55,233 nt of DNA from SURF-55 sp040755195 (GCA_040755195.1 JBFMBL010000014.1:1-55233), one strand, 5' to 3'. Positions 42,027 to 51,257 are shown, numbered from the stretch's first letter. Numbers and translations: made by a program. The notes: generated by a model from the sequence alone, not told the origin.

Positions 42027-42276
42027 TCAGAAACCCTCCTTTGGTAAGCCCCAGGATCTATTCAAGACCGCTGTCCGCACGGCATTCTCCCGGCCGGTCG
42101 AAATCATTCACCTCCCTTTCGGCAGTGCGTCTTTTGTTCAATGAACTTTTTCTCTTGGTATCACTCACTCAATATATTCAGGCATCAGGAAAACGGCCAC
42201 GGTTTTCGCAACTCCCTCATTTCACACTTTCCCGGCCCTGAGAATATATTGCCTATTATAGGAAGAGGTGAAACAA

Positions 42277-43305
42277 GTGGATGCAGCAAGGCAATGCCTT
42301 CGGCAGAACCGGAGAAACATTCTTCTGCTCCCTAATGTGGTGGGAGTAGGTGTAGGCAGAAAGGTGGTAGATGGATGCGAAACGGATGAACACGTAATAG
42401 TCGTTTTCGTGGAAAAAAAGCTGCCGCGCAAGTTCCTCCCGCGGGCGGTTATAGTGCCAAAAACCATAGAAGACGTAAAAACCGACGTTGTTGAAACAGG
42501 ACGGTTTCGCCTTATGGACCAGTTTACAACCCGCGAACGTCCCGCTCAACCGGGTATGAGCATCGGGCACTACCGCGTAACGGCCGGAACCTTCGGGGCG
42601 GTTGTTTACGACCGAAAAACCGGTGACCCTCTTATCCTTTCCAATAACCACGTCCTGGCCAATTCAACCAACGGCGCCGACGGGCGCTCCAAACTAGGCG
42701 ACCCCATCCTGCAACCGGCGCCTTATGACGGTGGTCTTAAAAATAAGGACGCCATAGGCGAGCTTGAACGTTTTATTCCAATGCGTTATTCGGCAGAGCC
42801 GGTTACCTGCCCGGTGGCTTCCGGAGTGGAACTTTACTTAAATGTTCTGTTGAGCGCTTATTACCCGCAATACACGATGCGGTTATTACGTAAGCAAGAT
42901 AGAGCGAATATAGTGGACTGTGCCGTGGCTAAACCTTTTGAAAGCGGTTCCATTAAAAATGACGTCCTTAAGATAGGCCCTGTCAGAGGCATAACAGAAG
43001 CCAAACCGGGATTGGCGGTAAGGAAATGCGGGCGGACCAGCGGCATTACGAGCGGCACCGTCAAATACATTGATGTGACCAGTACGGTCGATATCGGGGA
43101 AAAGAGAGAAGCCGTCTTTGAGGACCAGTTCGCGACTTCCCCGATGAGCCAAGGCGGGGACAGCGGCGCCCTCATCATGGATCAATCCGGCAGGGCGGTG
43201 GGCCTGCTTTTTGCCGGAAGCGACGATTATACCATGGCCAACCGTATCCAAAACGTGCTTGACGCTCTCAATGTACGATTTAACCCCAAAGGAGGTGGTT
43301 ACTAA
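42277..43305 (+). CDS. Trypsin-like (S1-type) protease or protease-fold protein
   Basis: A 342-residue protein without signal peptide. The chymotrypsin-fold triad is visible: His in LSNNHVLA (about 125), Asp in IVDCAVA (about 214) and Ser in QGGDSGALI (about 296). The N-terminal NVVGVGVGRK...VVFVEKK segment is typical of such bacterial cytoplasmic S1-like proteins. It could cleave a local substrate or be a sensor. GTG start at 42277 with GAGGTG 6 bases upstream. Followed at once by the next gene; AATATATT-like motifs upstream (42242) may be a promoter. Confidence 0.8.
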   Translation: MDAARQCLRQNRRNILLLPNVVGVGVGRKVVDGCETDEHVIVVFVEKKLPRKFLPRAVIVPKTIEDVKTDVVETGRFRLMDQFTTRERPAQPGMSIGHYRVTAGTFGAVVYDRKTGDPLILSNNHVLANSTNGADGRSKLGDPILQPAPYDGGLKNKDAIGELERFIPMRYSAEPVTCPVASGVELYLNVLLSAYYPQYTMRLLRKQDRANIVDCAVAKPFESGSIKNDVLKIGPVRGITEAKPGLAVRKCGRTSGITSGTVKYIDVTSTVDIGEKREAVFEDQFATSPMSQGGDSGALIMDQSGRAVGLLFAGSDDYTMANRIQNVLDALNVRFNPKGGGY

Positions 43306-43584
43306 GTGCCGAATAACGACAATCCGTTAACCCATTTACCTGTGGCGATAACCCTGCTTCTGGCCAGCACAAACAAGGATTTCGACAGGTTCCTGGATAC
43401 AATTATCGCAGTGGTGACAAACGCCCGCGAAGCAGTACGGAGTATCCGTCAAGGGGTACAAACCATACAACAGGTACAGGTACCCAAAGTACAACTACCG
43501 GAGATTCCACAGCCACCAGTTCCCGGGAAAGAGGCCGGTAACGATACCATCTCGCTGCTGGTTGATACAAAGGAAGATGATTAG
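43306..43584 (+). CDS. Hypothetical protein, partner of the protease gene
   Basis: A 92-residue protein: N-terminal hydrophobic/amphipathic helices (PVAITLLLASTNKDFDRFLDTIIAV is split by charges), a Gln/Val coil (Q-G-V-Q-T-I-Q-Q-V-Q-V-P-K-V-Q), a Pro-rich linker (P-E-I-P-Q-P-P-V-P-G-K) and an acidic end. GTG start directly after the protease stop, with GGAGGTGG 8 bases upstream. No known family. Terminator follows. Confidence 0.7.
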   Translation: MPNNDNPLTHLPVAITLLLASTNKDFDRFLDTIIAVVTNAREAVRSIRQGVQTIQQVQVPKVQLPEIPQPPVPGKEAGNDTISLLVDTKEDD

Positions 43585-43635
43585 TCCTGAATGCTCCTGC
43601 AGGAAGACAATACTTGAGCGGAAGGGCAAAAAACG

Positions 43636-43662
43636 GGCCGGCTTGATGGCCGGCCTGGTTTT
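43636..43662 (+). terminator. Rho-independent terminator after the protease unit
   Basis: Stem GGCCGGC / GCCGGCC (43636-43642, 43649-43655), followed by TGGTTTTATCC. Confidence 0.85.
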
Positions 43663-43752
43663 ATCCTTTTGCATTAAGTTGTGAATTCGGTTTGATTTGT
43701 CCTCTGAATGAATTACGTTAACGAACTCACCGTGTACCGGTATAAGACTTTT

Positions 43753-44028
43753 CTAAACGATCTTCTCTAATTTATCAAGTAGTTTTAGAATTTCCGACGG
43801 CATACCGGCAAACCGGAGGCTATCCCCGGAAAGAAGTTCTTTCAGTGTCCGGAGGGAACTAATTAGTTCTTGCTCAAGACAGAGGGCTTCGGTAAAACCT
43901 TCATGATACCCGAAAACCTTTCCCTCTGCAAATCCCGTTTCGTATCCCGCTTCGAGTCCTTCCCTGTAACCCTGGTTGTATCCCACCCGCCGACCTATCC
44001 GAAAGCCCTCTTTCCGGTTTACCTTCAA
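43753..44028 (-). CDS. Hypothetical protein with Gly/aromatic four-residue repeats
   Basis: A 91-residue protein. Residues 8-45 show a periodic G-[YF]-x-x-G pattern (GFRIGRRVGYNQGYREGLEA, then GYETGFAEGKVFGYHEGF), like Yae1-type or flagellar-assembly linker helices; the second half is a Leu-rich helix (ISSLRTLKELL, SEILKLLDKLEKIV). TTG start with GGGAGG 8 bases upstream. Function unknown. It follows yabG on the same strand. Confidence 0.65.
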   Translation of the reverse strand: MKVNRKEGFRIGRRVGYNQGYREGLEAGYETGFAEGKVFGYHEGFTEALCLEQELISSLRTLKELLSGDSLRFAGMPSEILKLLDKLEKIV

Positions 44029-44075
44029 CCATCATGCCTCCCTCTCCAGCAAAGGAATACGGTCACGTTTTCATA

Positions 44076-44930
44076 TTAATACGGCGACTTCGGCACCCCC
44101 TGGCGGAAACATCCTCTTGTTTCCACGCCGCCAATCCCGGGATACCCGGTTATGGTGTGCTCTATAGCCTCCTTCACACGCACCGCTTGACTGGCAGGAG
44201 TGTAAGCCACCTTTTCAACAATAAACACGGGGTCGAAGGCGTGGATCAAAACACGCTGGGGCGAACTCGCAAAGTTGGCACCGGCCTCAAGGAGCGCCTC
44301 GTAATGAGACTGGCACGCCCCGGCGAAAATAACCAGCGAATCTAGATTGTGTTCAAACTGCCGGGCGGTTTTCACCGCGGAGACAAAGTGGCTGGAATTC
44401 CGGTAGCTCGTAATATCCTTAAAGTCGCCCCTTTTGGATAGAAAACCGTCGTGGCCGGTGACAACCAGGATATCGGGAAGGTGTTTGGGAAGAAGCTCCT
44501 CCAAGGACTCGGCGTGTTTTTCCTCCGGTAAAACGTATCCGTGTGCCGATACTCCCAGTTGTTTGTACGTCGTAAGACAGAGTTCGAGGTAATCTGAATC
44601 CCCGTCGATGTGCAACACGGTGCCGGGAACCGAAAACGGCTCAACACCGCCTCCACCCCGCATTAATGGAATGTTTTTGTCCCGGCGGCTTAGACTGCGC
44701 CGGATAATCTCATTATTCCGGCTATAGACCTTTCGCCAGTGCGCCGAGATATCCTCATGCTTAATCTTTATGAGGTCATCCGTCGGGGCGTCGCAAACCA
44801 ACCGGTAGTCTATCCCTTTTAACATCGCATGTTCATTTCCATCATTCTCATACAGGTCTATGATTTTAAATATCACGTCCATTTTATGGGAGCGGCGTGC
44901 AACTATGTCCCCCTTCTGTAATAAGCCCAT
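44076..44930 (-). CDS. yabG: Sporulation-specific protease YabG
   Basis: A 284-residue protein matching YabG: N-terminal beta region (GDIVARRSHKMDVIFKI), LHIDGDSDYLELCLTTYKQL, HLPDILVVTGHDGF (about 152-165) and FAGACQSHYEALLEAGANFA (about 204). YabG is a mother-cell cysteine-type protease that trims spore coat proteins. It sits between ksgA and ispE in gene order, as in other Firmicutes. This supports a spore-forming host. Confidence 0.93.
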   Translation of the reverse strand: MGLLQKGDIVARRSHKMDVIFKIIDLYENDGNEHAMLKGIDYRLVCDAPTDDLIKIKHEDISAHWRKVYSRNNEIIRRSLSRRDKNIPLMRGGGGVEPFSVPGTVLHIDGDSDYLELCLTTYKQLGVSAHGYVLPEEKHAESLEELLPKHLPDILVVTGHDGFLSKRGDFKDITSYRNSSHFVSAVKTARQFEHNLDSLVIFAGACQSHYEALLEAGANFASSPQRVLIHAFDPVFIVEKVAYTPASQAVRVKEAIEHTITGYPGIGGVETRGCFRQGVPKSPY

Positions 44931-44964
44931 TTAACCCAACTCCTTTTACCATTTTTTACATAGT

Positions 44965-45843
44965 ATGAAGAGATGGGGAGTTAAGTGTTTGGAAGAAAGG
45001 GAGAGGTCATTGTTTTTTGCAGTGGTACCGGCACAAAATGAAGCCGGTCGGATCGGGAAGGTAATGGATGAACTTCTGACGACGTTTGTTGATGTGGTGG
45101 TACCCGTGGTTAACGGCTCGACTGACGGTACTCTAGCCGAAGTGGCCGCGTTCCCTCTAAGAAGAATCAGGCCTCTTTTTTTCCCCGAAGCTCTTGGACT
45201 AGATGTTCCGCGCGCTATCGGCGCGGCTTACGCCTTTAAGGAGGGTGCCGCGGTAGTGCTTTTTGTTGACGGGGACATGACACAAGTGCCCGGCACGGTT
45301 TTGCAGAAACTTATGGACAGGGTGGGAACCAACGGAACGGATTTAGCCCTGACCGACTGCTATCCCCCCGGGACTACGCCTCCGAACAGTCCGGTATCCA
45401 AACGGCTGGTCCGGTTCCGGCGGGAGCTGAACCACTGTCTCGCCATGCCTCAACTGGGACCGTCTTCCCCCGCTCACGGACCGCATGCCGTCTCGAGGCG
45501 GTTCCTTGAAACCATTCCTCTTGTTGAACTGGCAACACCCCCGGTAGCCTTATGCCTCGCAGCGCGCGCCGGGTTAAATATAACCATTGGGGCAAGTATC
45601 CCGCACTGCGAGCTTGGTTCCCCCTCCAGGGGATCCCTTCACAGCACACGCATTGCGGCAACGATTATCGGAGACTATTTGGAAGCCCTGGCCATCTGCC
45701 GGAATCAACCCCGCTCGCGTGAAGACGGAAGGTTCTATTACGACGGTTACGACTCCTTTCGCCGGCGGGACATTCTGGCGGCTTACCTTGAAACGCATTC
45801 TATATCCCCAAGTAACCTTACGGGACAGCCAATTTGGGGGTGA
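44965..45843 (+). CDS. Family 2 glycosyltransferase
   Basis: A 292-residue GT-A glycosyltransferase: VVPAQNEAGRIGKV near residue 20, VVNGSTDGT near 47 and the metal-binding FVDGDMTQ near 90. No membrane helices, so a cytoplasmic or peripheral enzyme. ATG at 44965 has no clear ribosome binding site; an in-frame TTG at 44989 has GGGGAG 8 bases before and may be the start. Divergent from yabG; could decorate spore or cell-surface structures. Confidence 0.78.
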   Translation: MKRWGVKCLEERERSLFFAVVPAQNEAGRIGKVMDELLTTFVDVVVPVVNGSTDGTLAEVAAFPLRRIRPLFFPEALGLDVPRAIGAAYAFKEGAAVVLFVDGDMTQVPGTVLQKLMDRVGTNGTDLALTDCYPPGTTPPNSPVSKRLVRFRRELNHCLAMPQLGPSSPAHGPHAVSRRFLETIPLVELATPPVALCLAARAGLNITIGASIPHCELGSPSRGSLHSTRIAATIIGDYLEALAICRNQPRSREDGRFYYDGYDSFRRRDILAAYLETHSISPSNLTGQPIWG

Positions 45844-46228
45844 GAGGCGAGAAGTTAGAGGTTGGACTTTTGACTTAGTCCTCCATGCCGGCAGGCCGGC
45901 ACCATCGGCGGATGAAAATCGCCCGACGACTCACAACCCGCCGGTTTCCGGTTCCTGACCAGTTCAAAGTTCAAGCTTAGATGGATAGAATTTTGGGTCC
46001 GTTCAACGTTCAAGGTTAAGAAACCAAGAGGAGCAGGAGTCAGGATTACTCGCGGGTAATTTCCCCAAGTCCAACCTCCGACTTCCTGCCTCCGCTTTCT
46101 GTTCTTGGCGGGCAAAGCCCAACTTACTGCGCTTCTGACTCACGACACGCAGCTCCTGACTCGCGACTCGCGACTCGCGACTTATTCGTTGGTTCCTGTT
46201 TCCGGACTTACGACTTTCGACTCGTGAC
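45844..46228. repeat. Low-complexity repeat region
   Basis: Gap filled with decayed words such as GAGAGGCGAGAAGTTAGAGG, GTTCAAAGTTCAAGCTT, TTCAACGTTCAAGG, CTGACTCGCGACTCGCGACTC and GACTTTCGACTCGTGACT. These resemble the arms of R2 repeats. No gene is convincing. Confidence 0.6.
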
Positions 46229-46702
46229 TTATTTCGTATGTTTATCCGCAACACTGGAGGCCCCGTAGGCCTCCGGTTTTATCTTAGCCTTGAAGCCGCT
46301 GCCCACCACCATACCGACAACCTCACGGATAAGATCCCGTGTATCACCGTGATTACCAACGTCGATGTGAATCTCGATTTTGAATTCGTCAAGGCCGGCA
46401 TCGTGCAACGCCTTGGTAACCACGCTTCCAATTTCGAGGCTTAAGGAAGTCTCAAAAAAAATCTTCTGGCGCAGGCTTTTTATCTTGCGGTGGGAACGTT
46501 TCCGGTAGAAGTAACGCGCTCCTTTGCCAAGCCGGTGCACAATCACGGCGGTGATGAAGTGTGTCTCACCCTGAACGACCTGGGAATCCGAACCTATGAT
46601 AACCTTGTAAGCCGACGTAGGGAGATTCCTTATGTAATCCACGATGTCGACCATCATTTTTTCAAAACTCATATGCCCCTTACTAGGGCTGATAAAGTAC
46701 AT
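46229..46702 (-). CDS. YkuK-family RNase H-like protein
   Basis: A 157-residue protein of the YkuK/DUF458 family with a ribonuclease H-like fold: F-I-S-P-S-K-G-H-M-S-F-E-K-M near the start, KVIIGSDSQV (about 33-42) with the first acidic residue, and IEIHIDVGNHGDT (about 108-120). Function in the cell is not established. ATG at 46702 follows GAGGAG. Confidence 0.85.
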   Translation of the reverse strand: MYFISPSKGHMSFEKMMVDIVDYIRNLPTSAYKVIIGSDSQVVQGETHFITAVIVHRLGKGARYFYRKRSHRKIKSLRQKIFFETSLSLEIGSVVTKALHDAGLDEFKIEIHIDVGNHGDTRDLIREVVGMVVGSGFKAKIKPEAYGASSVADKHTK

Positions 46703-46753
46703 AAATTCTCCTCTGAATATTCTTTATGGGATTATAACATAAATACGCCCTTC

Positions 46754-47620
46754 TTACACCTCGCCCCTCGACAAGGAACGGGTTACTGCACCGAATTCCG
46801 CCAAGTTCAGTGTTTCCCCCCGCCGGCCGGGATCAATCCCTGCATGCGCGAGTGCCGCCTTCCATGCCTCCCGGCTTAACCCGATACCTGATCCGGAAAG
46901 GGAGTTAAGCAAGGTTTTGCGCCGCTGCCCGAAGGCCGCTCGCACAACACGAAAAAGAAGTTCCTCGTCAGGTACGGTTACCGGGGGACTGGAACGGATC
47001 TCCAGTCGCACTACGGCAGAGTCGACTTCCGGTGCCGGGAAGAAACTCCCTCTCGAGACCATGGTTATCAATTCCGGCCGGGTTTTGTAGGCAACCAGAA
47101 CCGAAAGCGAGCCGTATTCCTTGGTGCCTGGTTCTGCCAATAGGCGCAGGGCGACTTCTTTTTGCACCATCAGTACCAGCAGACGTGTCTTAAGACTTCC
47201 GCTTATTAGGCGGATCAGCAGGGGCGTCGTTATGTAATAAGGGAGGTTGGCCACAACCTTGTAAGGAAAGGAGCCTCCCGCGGCAGCCACAAGGGCGTCA
47301 AAATCTACGTCCAGGGCATCCCCTTCCACAAAAAGAACGTTCTGAAACTCCGAGAATGCCTTTCTTAGTATGCCGATCAACGTCCGGTCGATTTCTACCG
47401 CAACGACTTTTCCAGCTGCTTTTGCCAACTCCTCGGTAAGAACTCCCATCCCGGGACCTATTTCAACCACGGTGTCGGCGCCTGTGAGGGCTGCCGCTGT
47501 CACTACCTTTTTCGTTATACCGGGGTTAATAAGAAAGTTTTGTCCCAGGCCCTTTTTGGGCTTAACACCCATAGCAGCCAGATACTCTCGTATTACTGCG
47601 GGCGGCGAAATCGTGCTCAA
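46754..47620 (-). CDS. rsmA: 16S rRNA dimethyladenosine transferase
   Basis: A 288-residue methyltransferase (KsgA) that dimethylates two adenines at the 3' end of 16S rRNA. Motifs: GLGQNFLINPGI near residue 20, the SAM site EIGPGMGVLTEELA (about 53-66) and VVANLPYYITTPLL (about 123-136). TTG start after AGGGG. It lies in the metG-tatD-yabE-ksgA-yabG order typical of Firmicutes. Confidence 0.97.
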   Translation of the reverse strand: MSTISPPAVIREYLAAMGVKPKKGLGQNFLINPGITKKVVTAAALTGADTVVEIGPGMGVLTEELAKAAGKVVAVEIDRTLIGILRKAFSEFQNVLFVEGDALDVDFDALVAAAGGSFPYKVVANLPYYITTPLLIRLISGSLKTRLLVLMVQKEVALRLLAEPGTKEYGSLSVLVAYKTRPELITMVSRGSFFPAPEVDSAVVRLEIRSSPPVTVPDEELLFRVVRAAFGQRRKTLLNSLSGSGIGLSREAWKAALAHAGIDPGRRGETLNLAEFGAVTRSLSRGEV

Positions 47621-47778
47621 TTTTAAAACCCCTATCGAAAATAGTTCGAAGTTCTAAGTTCGAAGTTTAAGAACCAAAAGAGTTTTAACCACAATTCACC
47701 TCGAATATAATCATCGCCGGATCTATGAAAACCAGCTAAAACCAGCGAAGCTTTTTAACGCTATTATACCAAAGCAAA

Positions 47779-47796
47779 AGGGGGCCTTGCCCCCCA
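47779..47796 (-). terminator. Terminator after the yabE-like gene
   Basis: GGGGG/CCCCC stem with a short loop (47780-47795), followed on the minus strand by TTTTGCTTTGG. Confidence 0.7.
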
Positions 47797-47833
47797 ATCA
47801 TTCCTGCAACGTTACCTTACCGTTTTACGTCCG

Positions 47834-48850
47834 CTATTCTAAGATGTAAACCTTCGTGGTTCTGACTCCCCAGGCCATTGCCTCCCCCCGTGAAGGGTAA
47901 AACAAGTCTATCCGGTCACCTACGATGCTGCTGCCCCGGTCGCAAGCCACCGCGTATCCATAACCGTCCACATACAACCGAGTACCGAATTTGATGACTC
48001 CCGGGTCGACCGCCGCCACACCGTAATGCGGGGCAATCCCTGAAGCTGTGTTCCGTCCCGTATACGTGTATGCGGTAGCCTGCATTATCAGCATCCGGGT
48101 ATAGCGTAAATTTTCCCCGCCGCGGGAAACGGTTTGGGTGACTCCTACCAGCACAACGCGGTTGACTGGCTGATTAATAACCTTCCGCTCCAGAAGACGT
48201 CTTTCCTTTTCCTTACCGTCGTAATACGTAATCTCCCAGCGTTGTGTTTCCGTACCGTTTTTCCCGGGGGTAACAACCTTTGTCTGTCCCTTCGAAAGAG
48301 CCGTAGTTGGTTTTCGGTTAGTGGAGTAAGGCACCGTAATCTGTTTTTCCTCGATTTTTCTGGTTACCCTGACAATCGTAACAGTGGTTCCTTTCGAAAG
48401 CAGGCTTTCCAGTGAAGGAGTAACGATGTCGTCTTTACCGAGGGACAGTTTTTCCTCCTTTAGGAACTCCTCTACAGTTTCAGCACGGGTCAGCGATGTG
48501 ACGGTTTTGCCGTCTGCCACCACTTTGACCGGAAGGGCCCGAACCACTTTTATTTCCATCCCGTTCCGCAGCCTGGTTTCTGCTCCCGGCACTACAAGAT
48601 CCTTCGGCCCAAGACGCACCTGTTCCGATTGCAAAAGCCCGCCCACCGTAAACTGGAAGGTGGTCACCGGCATTATTCTCCCATCGGCTGTCAACGTCAC
48701 TTCCTTCTTGGCCCAGGCATAGCCCCCCACGCCCAAGCAGGCAAGAACCACCAATAAAACCGTCAGGGTTACCGCCAGGCGAAACCTCCGAGGGGTTTCG
48801 CGGGGTGCAAGCGCCTCCTCACTCCGTTTTCGCACAACATACCAATCCAT
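47834..48850 (-). CDS. YabE-like cell-wall protein (DUF348, G5 and 3D domains)
   Basis: A 338-residue protein: an N-terminal membrane anchor (about 24-46), two ubiquitin-like DUF348 units (about 50-150), a G5 domain (about 165-235; IEEKQITVPYST... TPGKNGTETQRWEITY) and a C-terminal 3D domain (about 250-338; TASGIAPHYGVAAVDP, VACDRGSSIVGDRIDLFY) whose Asp residues form the lytic transglycosylase-like site. Such proteins act in cell-wall remodelling, including spore germination or resuscitation. Position between tatD and ksgA is conserved; the RNase M5 gene (rnmV), usually between them, is absent here. Confidence 0.9.
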   Translation of the reverse strand: MDWYVVRKRSEEALAPRETPRRFRLAVTLTVLLVVLACLGVGGYAWAKKEVTLTADGRIMPVTTFQFTVGGLLQSEQVRLGPKDLVVPGAETRLRNGMEIKVVRALPVKVVADGKTVTSLTRAETVEEFLKEEKLSLGKDDIVTPSLESLLSKGTTVTIVRVTRKIEEKQITVPYSTNRKPTTALSKGQTKVVTPGKNGTETQRWEITYYDGKEKERRLLERKVINQPVNRVVLVGVTQTVSRGGENLRYTRMLIMQATAYTYTGRNTASGIAPHYGVAAVDPGVIKFGTRLYVDGYGYAVACDRGSSIVGDRIDLFYPSRGEAMAWGVRTTKVYILE

Positions 48851-49135
48851 TTCACCACCACCATATTATTCTATTCGGTGGCCACGCTGTGAATTCCTGC
48901 AGCGAAATTAGGTATTTTTTCTCGGTTTTTTAGTCTTTCCTTCGCCTTTCGGCAGGTTTCATTCTACAGGGCCATATTGCTTATTCCCGCATCCTCCGGC
49001 ATGGAAAAGGCTCGCATCGGTTTGCCCGCAAGTGCATTATAGCATATTTTTAATTTTTTTGTCTAAAACACTTGCGTCCTGGATAATGCTCTGTCAAAAC
49101 AGGCGTCAGCCAGGAAAATACTGAAGGTACGAGGG
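48851..49135. other. Gap between cobO and the yabE-like gene
   Basis: No gene seen. It contains AT-rich stretches (TTTTTAATTTTTTTGTC at 49048-49064) that may hold the yabE-like promoter. Confidence 0.3.
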
Positions 49136-49660
49136 CTAATACTCAATTCCCTTCTGTGCCCCTACCCCCGTCCGGTAGTGATGCTTGACATCATGCATCT
49201 CCGTTACGGTGTCCGCTCTTTCGATCAACACCCGCGGAGCGTCGCGTCCCGTGAGTACCAGGTGGACCTCCGGAGGCCGGGATTCCAGCAACGATAACAC
49301 TTGTTCTTCGGTAACAAGTCCGTATTTAAGGGCCCATGTCACTTCGTCAAGTATTACCATATCGTATTTCGCTTCGATCAGCGCCTCGCGTGCCGCCGAA
49401 TAGGCCCGCTGGGCCGCTTCACGGTGGCGGCTGAAATCGCATTCGTCAAAAACAAATCCTTGGCCCGTTGTCTCGATCGAAAACCCGTCATCCAGACGGC
49501 CCGCCGCCAGGCGCTCCCCGGTCATAACCCGGTCGCTTTTAATGAACTGGACGATCAAGACGCGCATCCCGTGTCCCCAGGCGCGCAGCGCCATGCCTAA
49601 AGCGGCGGTTGTTTTGCCTTTCCCGTCGCCGGTTAAAATCATTACCAGGCCCCGTCTCAT
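49136..49660 (-). CDS. cobO: Cob(I)yrinic acid a,c-diamide adenosyltransferase
   Basis: A 174-residue CobO/BtuR-type enzyme that adds the adenosyl group to corrinoids in B12 synthesis or salvage. The P-loop GDGKGKTTAALG (about 10-21), VLIVQFIK, MVILDEV (about 100-106) and a conserved C-terminal EMHDVKHHY...G-A-Q-K-G-I-E-Y are visible. The ATG at 49660 follows GGGGGTG; the open frame to 49732 has no ribosome binding site. No other cobalamin genes are nearby. Confidence 0.93.
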   Translation of the reverse strand: MRRGLVMILTGDGKGKTTAALGMALRAWGHGMRVLIVQFIKSDRVMTGERLAAGRLDDGFSIETTGQGFVFDECDFSRHREAAQRAYSAAREALIEAKYDMVILDEVTWALKYGLVTEEQVLSLLESRPPEVHLVLTGRDAPRVLIERADTVTEMHDVKHHYRTGVGAQKGIEY

Positions 49661-49963
49661 TATTGCACCCCCGAAATAAAGTACTGTCTTATACTGTCTT
49701 GAAATTCCTAAATCAACAAACATCAGGTCCATTATACCGCAACGTCATCGTCTAAAAAGGATAACCGTGGCAGAAGGATTTGCGTTTTGCGGAAGTTCCC
49801 AATATTTAGTACAAGCGCAAGCCTATCCCAGTTCGTCAAGTCAGATATCCTCGTGCGAATAAAACTAAATAAATTTTTTTAATCCAAAACCCTTCCTTCT
49901 GCGTCATATAAGTAGAAGCCCAATTTGGCGGTATCATCCGCGTAAAAAAAAGGGGGCCGGAGT
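49661..49963. other. Divergent gap between cobO and the GAF gene
   Basis: About 300 bases, AT-rich in the middle (AAAACTAAATAAATTTTTTT). A short direct repeat TACTGTCTTATACTGTCTTG is at 49682-49701. No cobalamin riboswitch is recognisable. Confidence 0.3.
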
Positions 49964-50602
49964 ATGTCTGTTTTCCCAAAAGAGCCGGGATTGATGACAG
50001 AAGATTACCACATCTACCTCTGCTCTACAATGGAGCTAAAGGCTTCTTACGCCCGCTGTTGTTCATTAGGCATGCCGGTCGATCTTGCAAAGCCGCAGAA
50101 AAACCTTGTCAAAGCCTCATTTGCTCACCGCCTGGCAACGAACTCACTCCTCCTCGCGCTTACTGAGCAGATAATCACTCCGGTATGCTGCACCGGGCCG
50201 CAAAAAAATTACATCTTCATCCTGTGCGACCCAGAACTGGCTGCACTCAAAATCTTCGCTGCCCCGGATATTTTAGCCACCGCGGAAAAAGATGGCGTTA
50301 GTCCGGGCACGGTCTTCACCGAAGAAAGCTGCGGTACTAACGCCTTAGCCCTGGCGCGGGAACACAATCGCCTCGTAGCCATCCGCGGGGAGCAGCACTA
50401 TTGTAAGTTGTTCAAAAAATGGTTGGTCGCCAGTCCGGTGAAAGACCCCGGAGGTAAAATCCTGGGCCACCTCGACATCTCGATGCCCGCCGATAAAGAG
50501 CTTGGCCTCACCGTGGCGCTTTTGAAAACACTGCTTACTTCGATAGAAAGGGAGTTTTTGCTATGGGTAAGGCTTCCAGGAGATACTCGGATTCCATATT
50601 AA
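49964..50602 (+). CDS. Stand-alone GAF-domain protein
   Basis: A 212-residue soluble protein resembling only the N-terminal sensor half of AcoR-type sigma-54 activators: a helical start, GAF core (IITPVCCTGPQKNYIFILCD; FTEESCGTNALALA about 123-136; HYCKLFKKW; VKDPGGKILGHLDISMP about 170-186). The AAA+ and DNA-binding domains are missing; the following DNA shows no remnant of them. It may bind a small molecule and act on a partner protein. GGGGG/GGAG lies before the ATG. Confidence 0.72.
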   Translation: MSVFPKEPGLMTEDYHIYLCSTMELKASYARCCSLGMPVDLAKPQKNLVKASFAHRLATNSLLLALTEQIITPVCCTGPQKNYIFILCDPELAALKIFAAPDILATAEKDGVSPGTVFTEESCGTNALALAREHNRLVAIRGEQHYCKLFKKWLVASPVKDPGGKILGHLDISMPADKELGLTVALLKTLLTSIEREFLLWVRLPGDTRIPY

Positions 50603-50666
50603 GGAGGTGAAAAAACAGAACAAAAACATCAGTAAGAAAATTTTTCATAAGAGGAGGTTAAGGTAG

Positions 50667-51230
50667 ATGCTTAAGAAAATTAATGTACGCTGGCGGGTAG
50701 TAGCGGTGGTTTTGGTCTTATTGGTGCTACTATCGGCAACGGGAGCAGTCAGCTATGCCGGCAGTCAAGGAAGAAACAGTTCTGTAGACGAGTTAGTGAA
50801 CCAGTACATCAAACAGAAGAAAGTAACATACCACACCACAAATACTACAGATAAACCCTTAAGCGCCTTTAACGGGCTTGGTGTATGGCTACTTCACATT
50901 ACCTACTAAGCCAGAACTCCCGATCCGGAAAAACACCGCATTGTAGAATATAGTATGACAGTGCGAAACGATAGGCGCAAGGAGAAACACTTTGTCATAT
51001 ACGAGCCAATTCTTGATCCTTACTTTCAAGGACTGGTAATAAATTCAACTGGGAGTATTCCAGTAAACATCCCCCCGGGCCGTAGGGTACACCTTCTTAA
51101 TATCTGTTACCTTACCGAAGGCGATCCTCAAAAGGTAGAAAGACTCGCCTACCAGAGCCGGGTAAGGATCGTGTGGGAAGAAGGCGGCCGGAAGTGGGAG
51201 AAAATCGTTCCTGTCACTCAAGTCAAGTAA
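50667..51230 (+). pseudogene. Secreted hypothetical protein split by an in-frame TAA
   Basis: One reading frame runs from 50667 to 51230 with a single TAA at 50907-50909. Upstream of it are 80 residues with a signal peptide (R-V-V-A-V-V-L-V-L-L-V-L-L near 11-23, cleavage near SYAGS) and the start of a domain (LGVWLLHITY). Downstream the frame continues without break (ARTPDPEKHRIVEYSMTVRN... PVTQVK), as in one beta-rich extracytoplasmic domain. GGAGG precedes the ATG. An ATG at 50955 could restart translation but has no ribosome binding site. Either a nonsense mutation, readthrough, or a sequence error. No known family. Confidence 0.65.
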
Positions 51231-51257
51231 TCGCAATTAATGAAATGTAGTTTCTTT

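Noticed and set aside
42027..42107. 26-codon minus-strand leader ORF before the second WDF-family gene, ending next to its GTG
   Set aside because: The Shine-Dalgarno sequence is too close to the ATG, and resemblance of its end to the YbaB tail is too weak to call a remnant.
41458..42144. 228-codon plus-strand frame opposite the second WDF-family gene
   Set aside because: It is Ser/Pro/Arg-rich as expected for a shadow, and the minus-strand gene has a paralogue and a good ribosome binding site.
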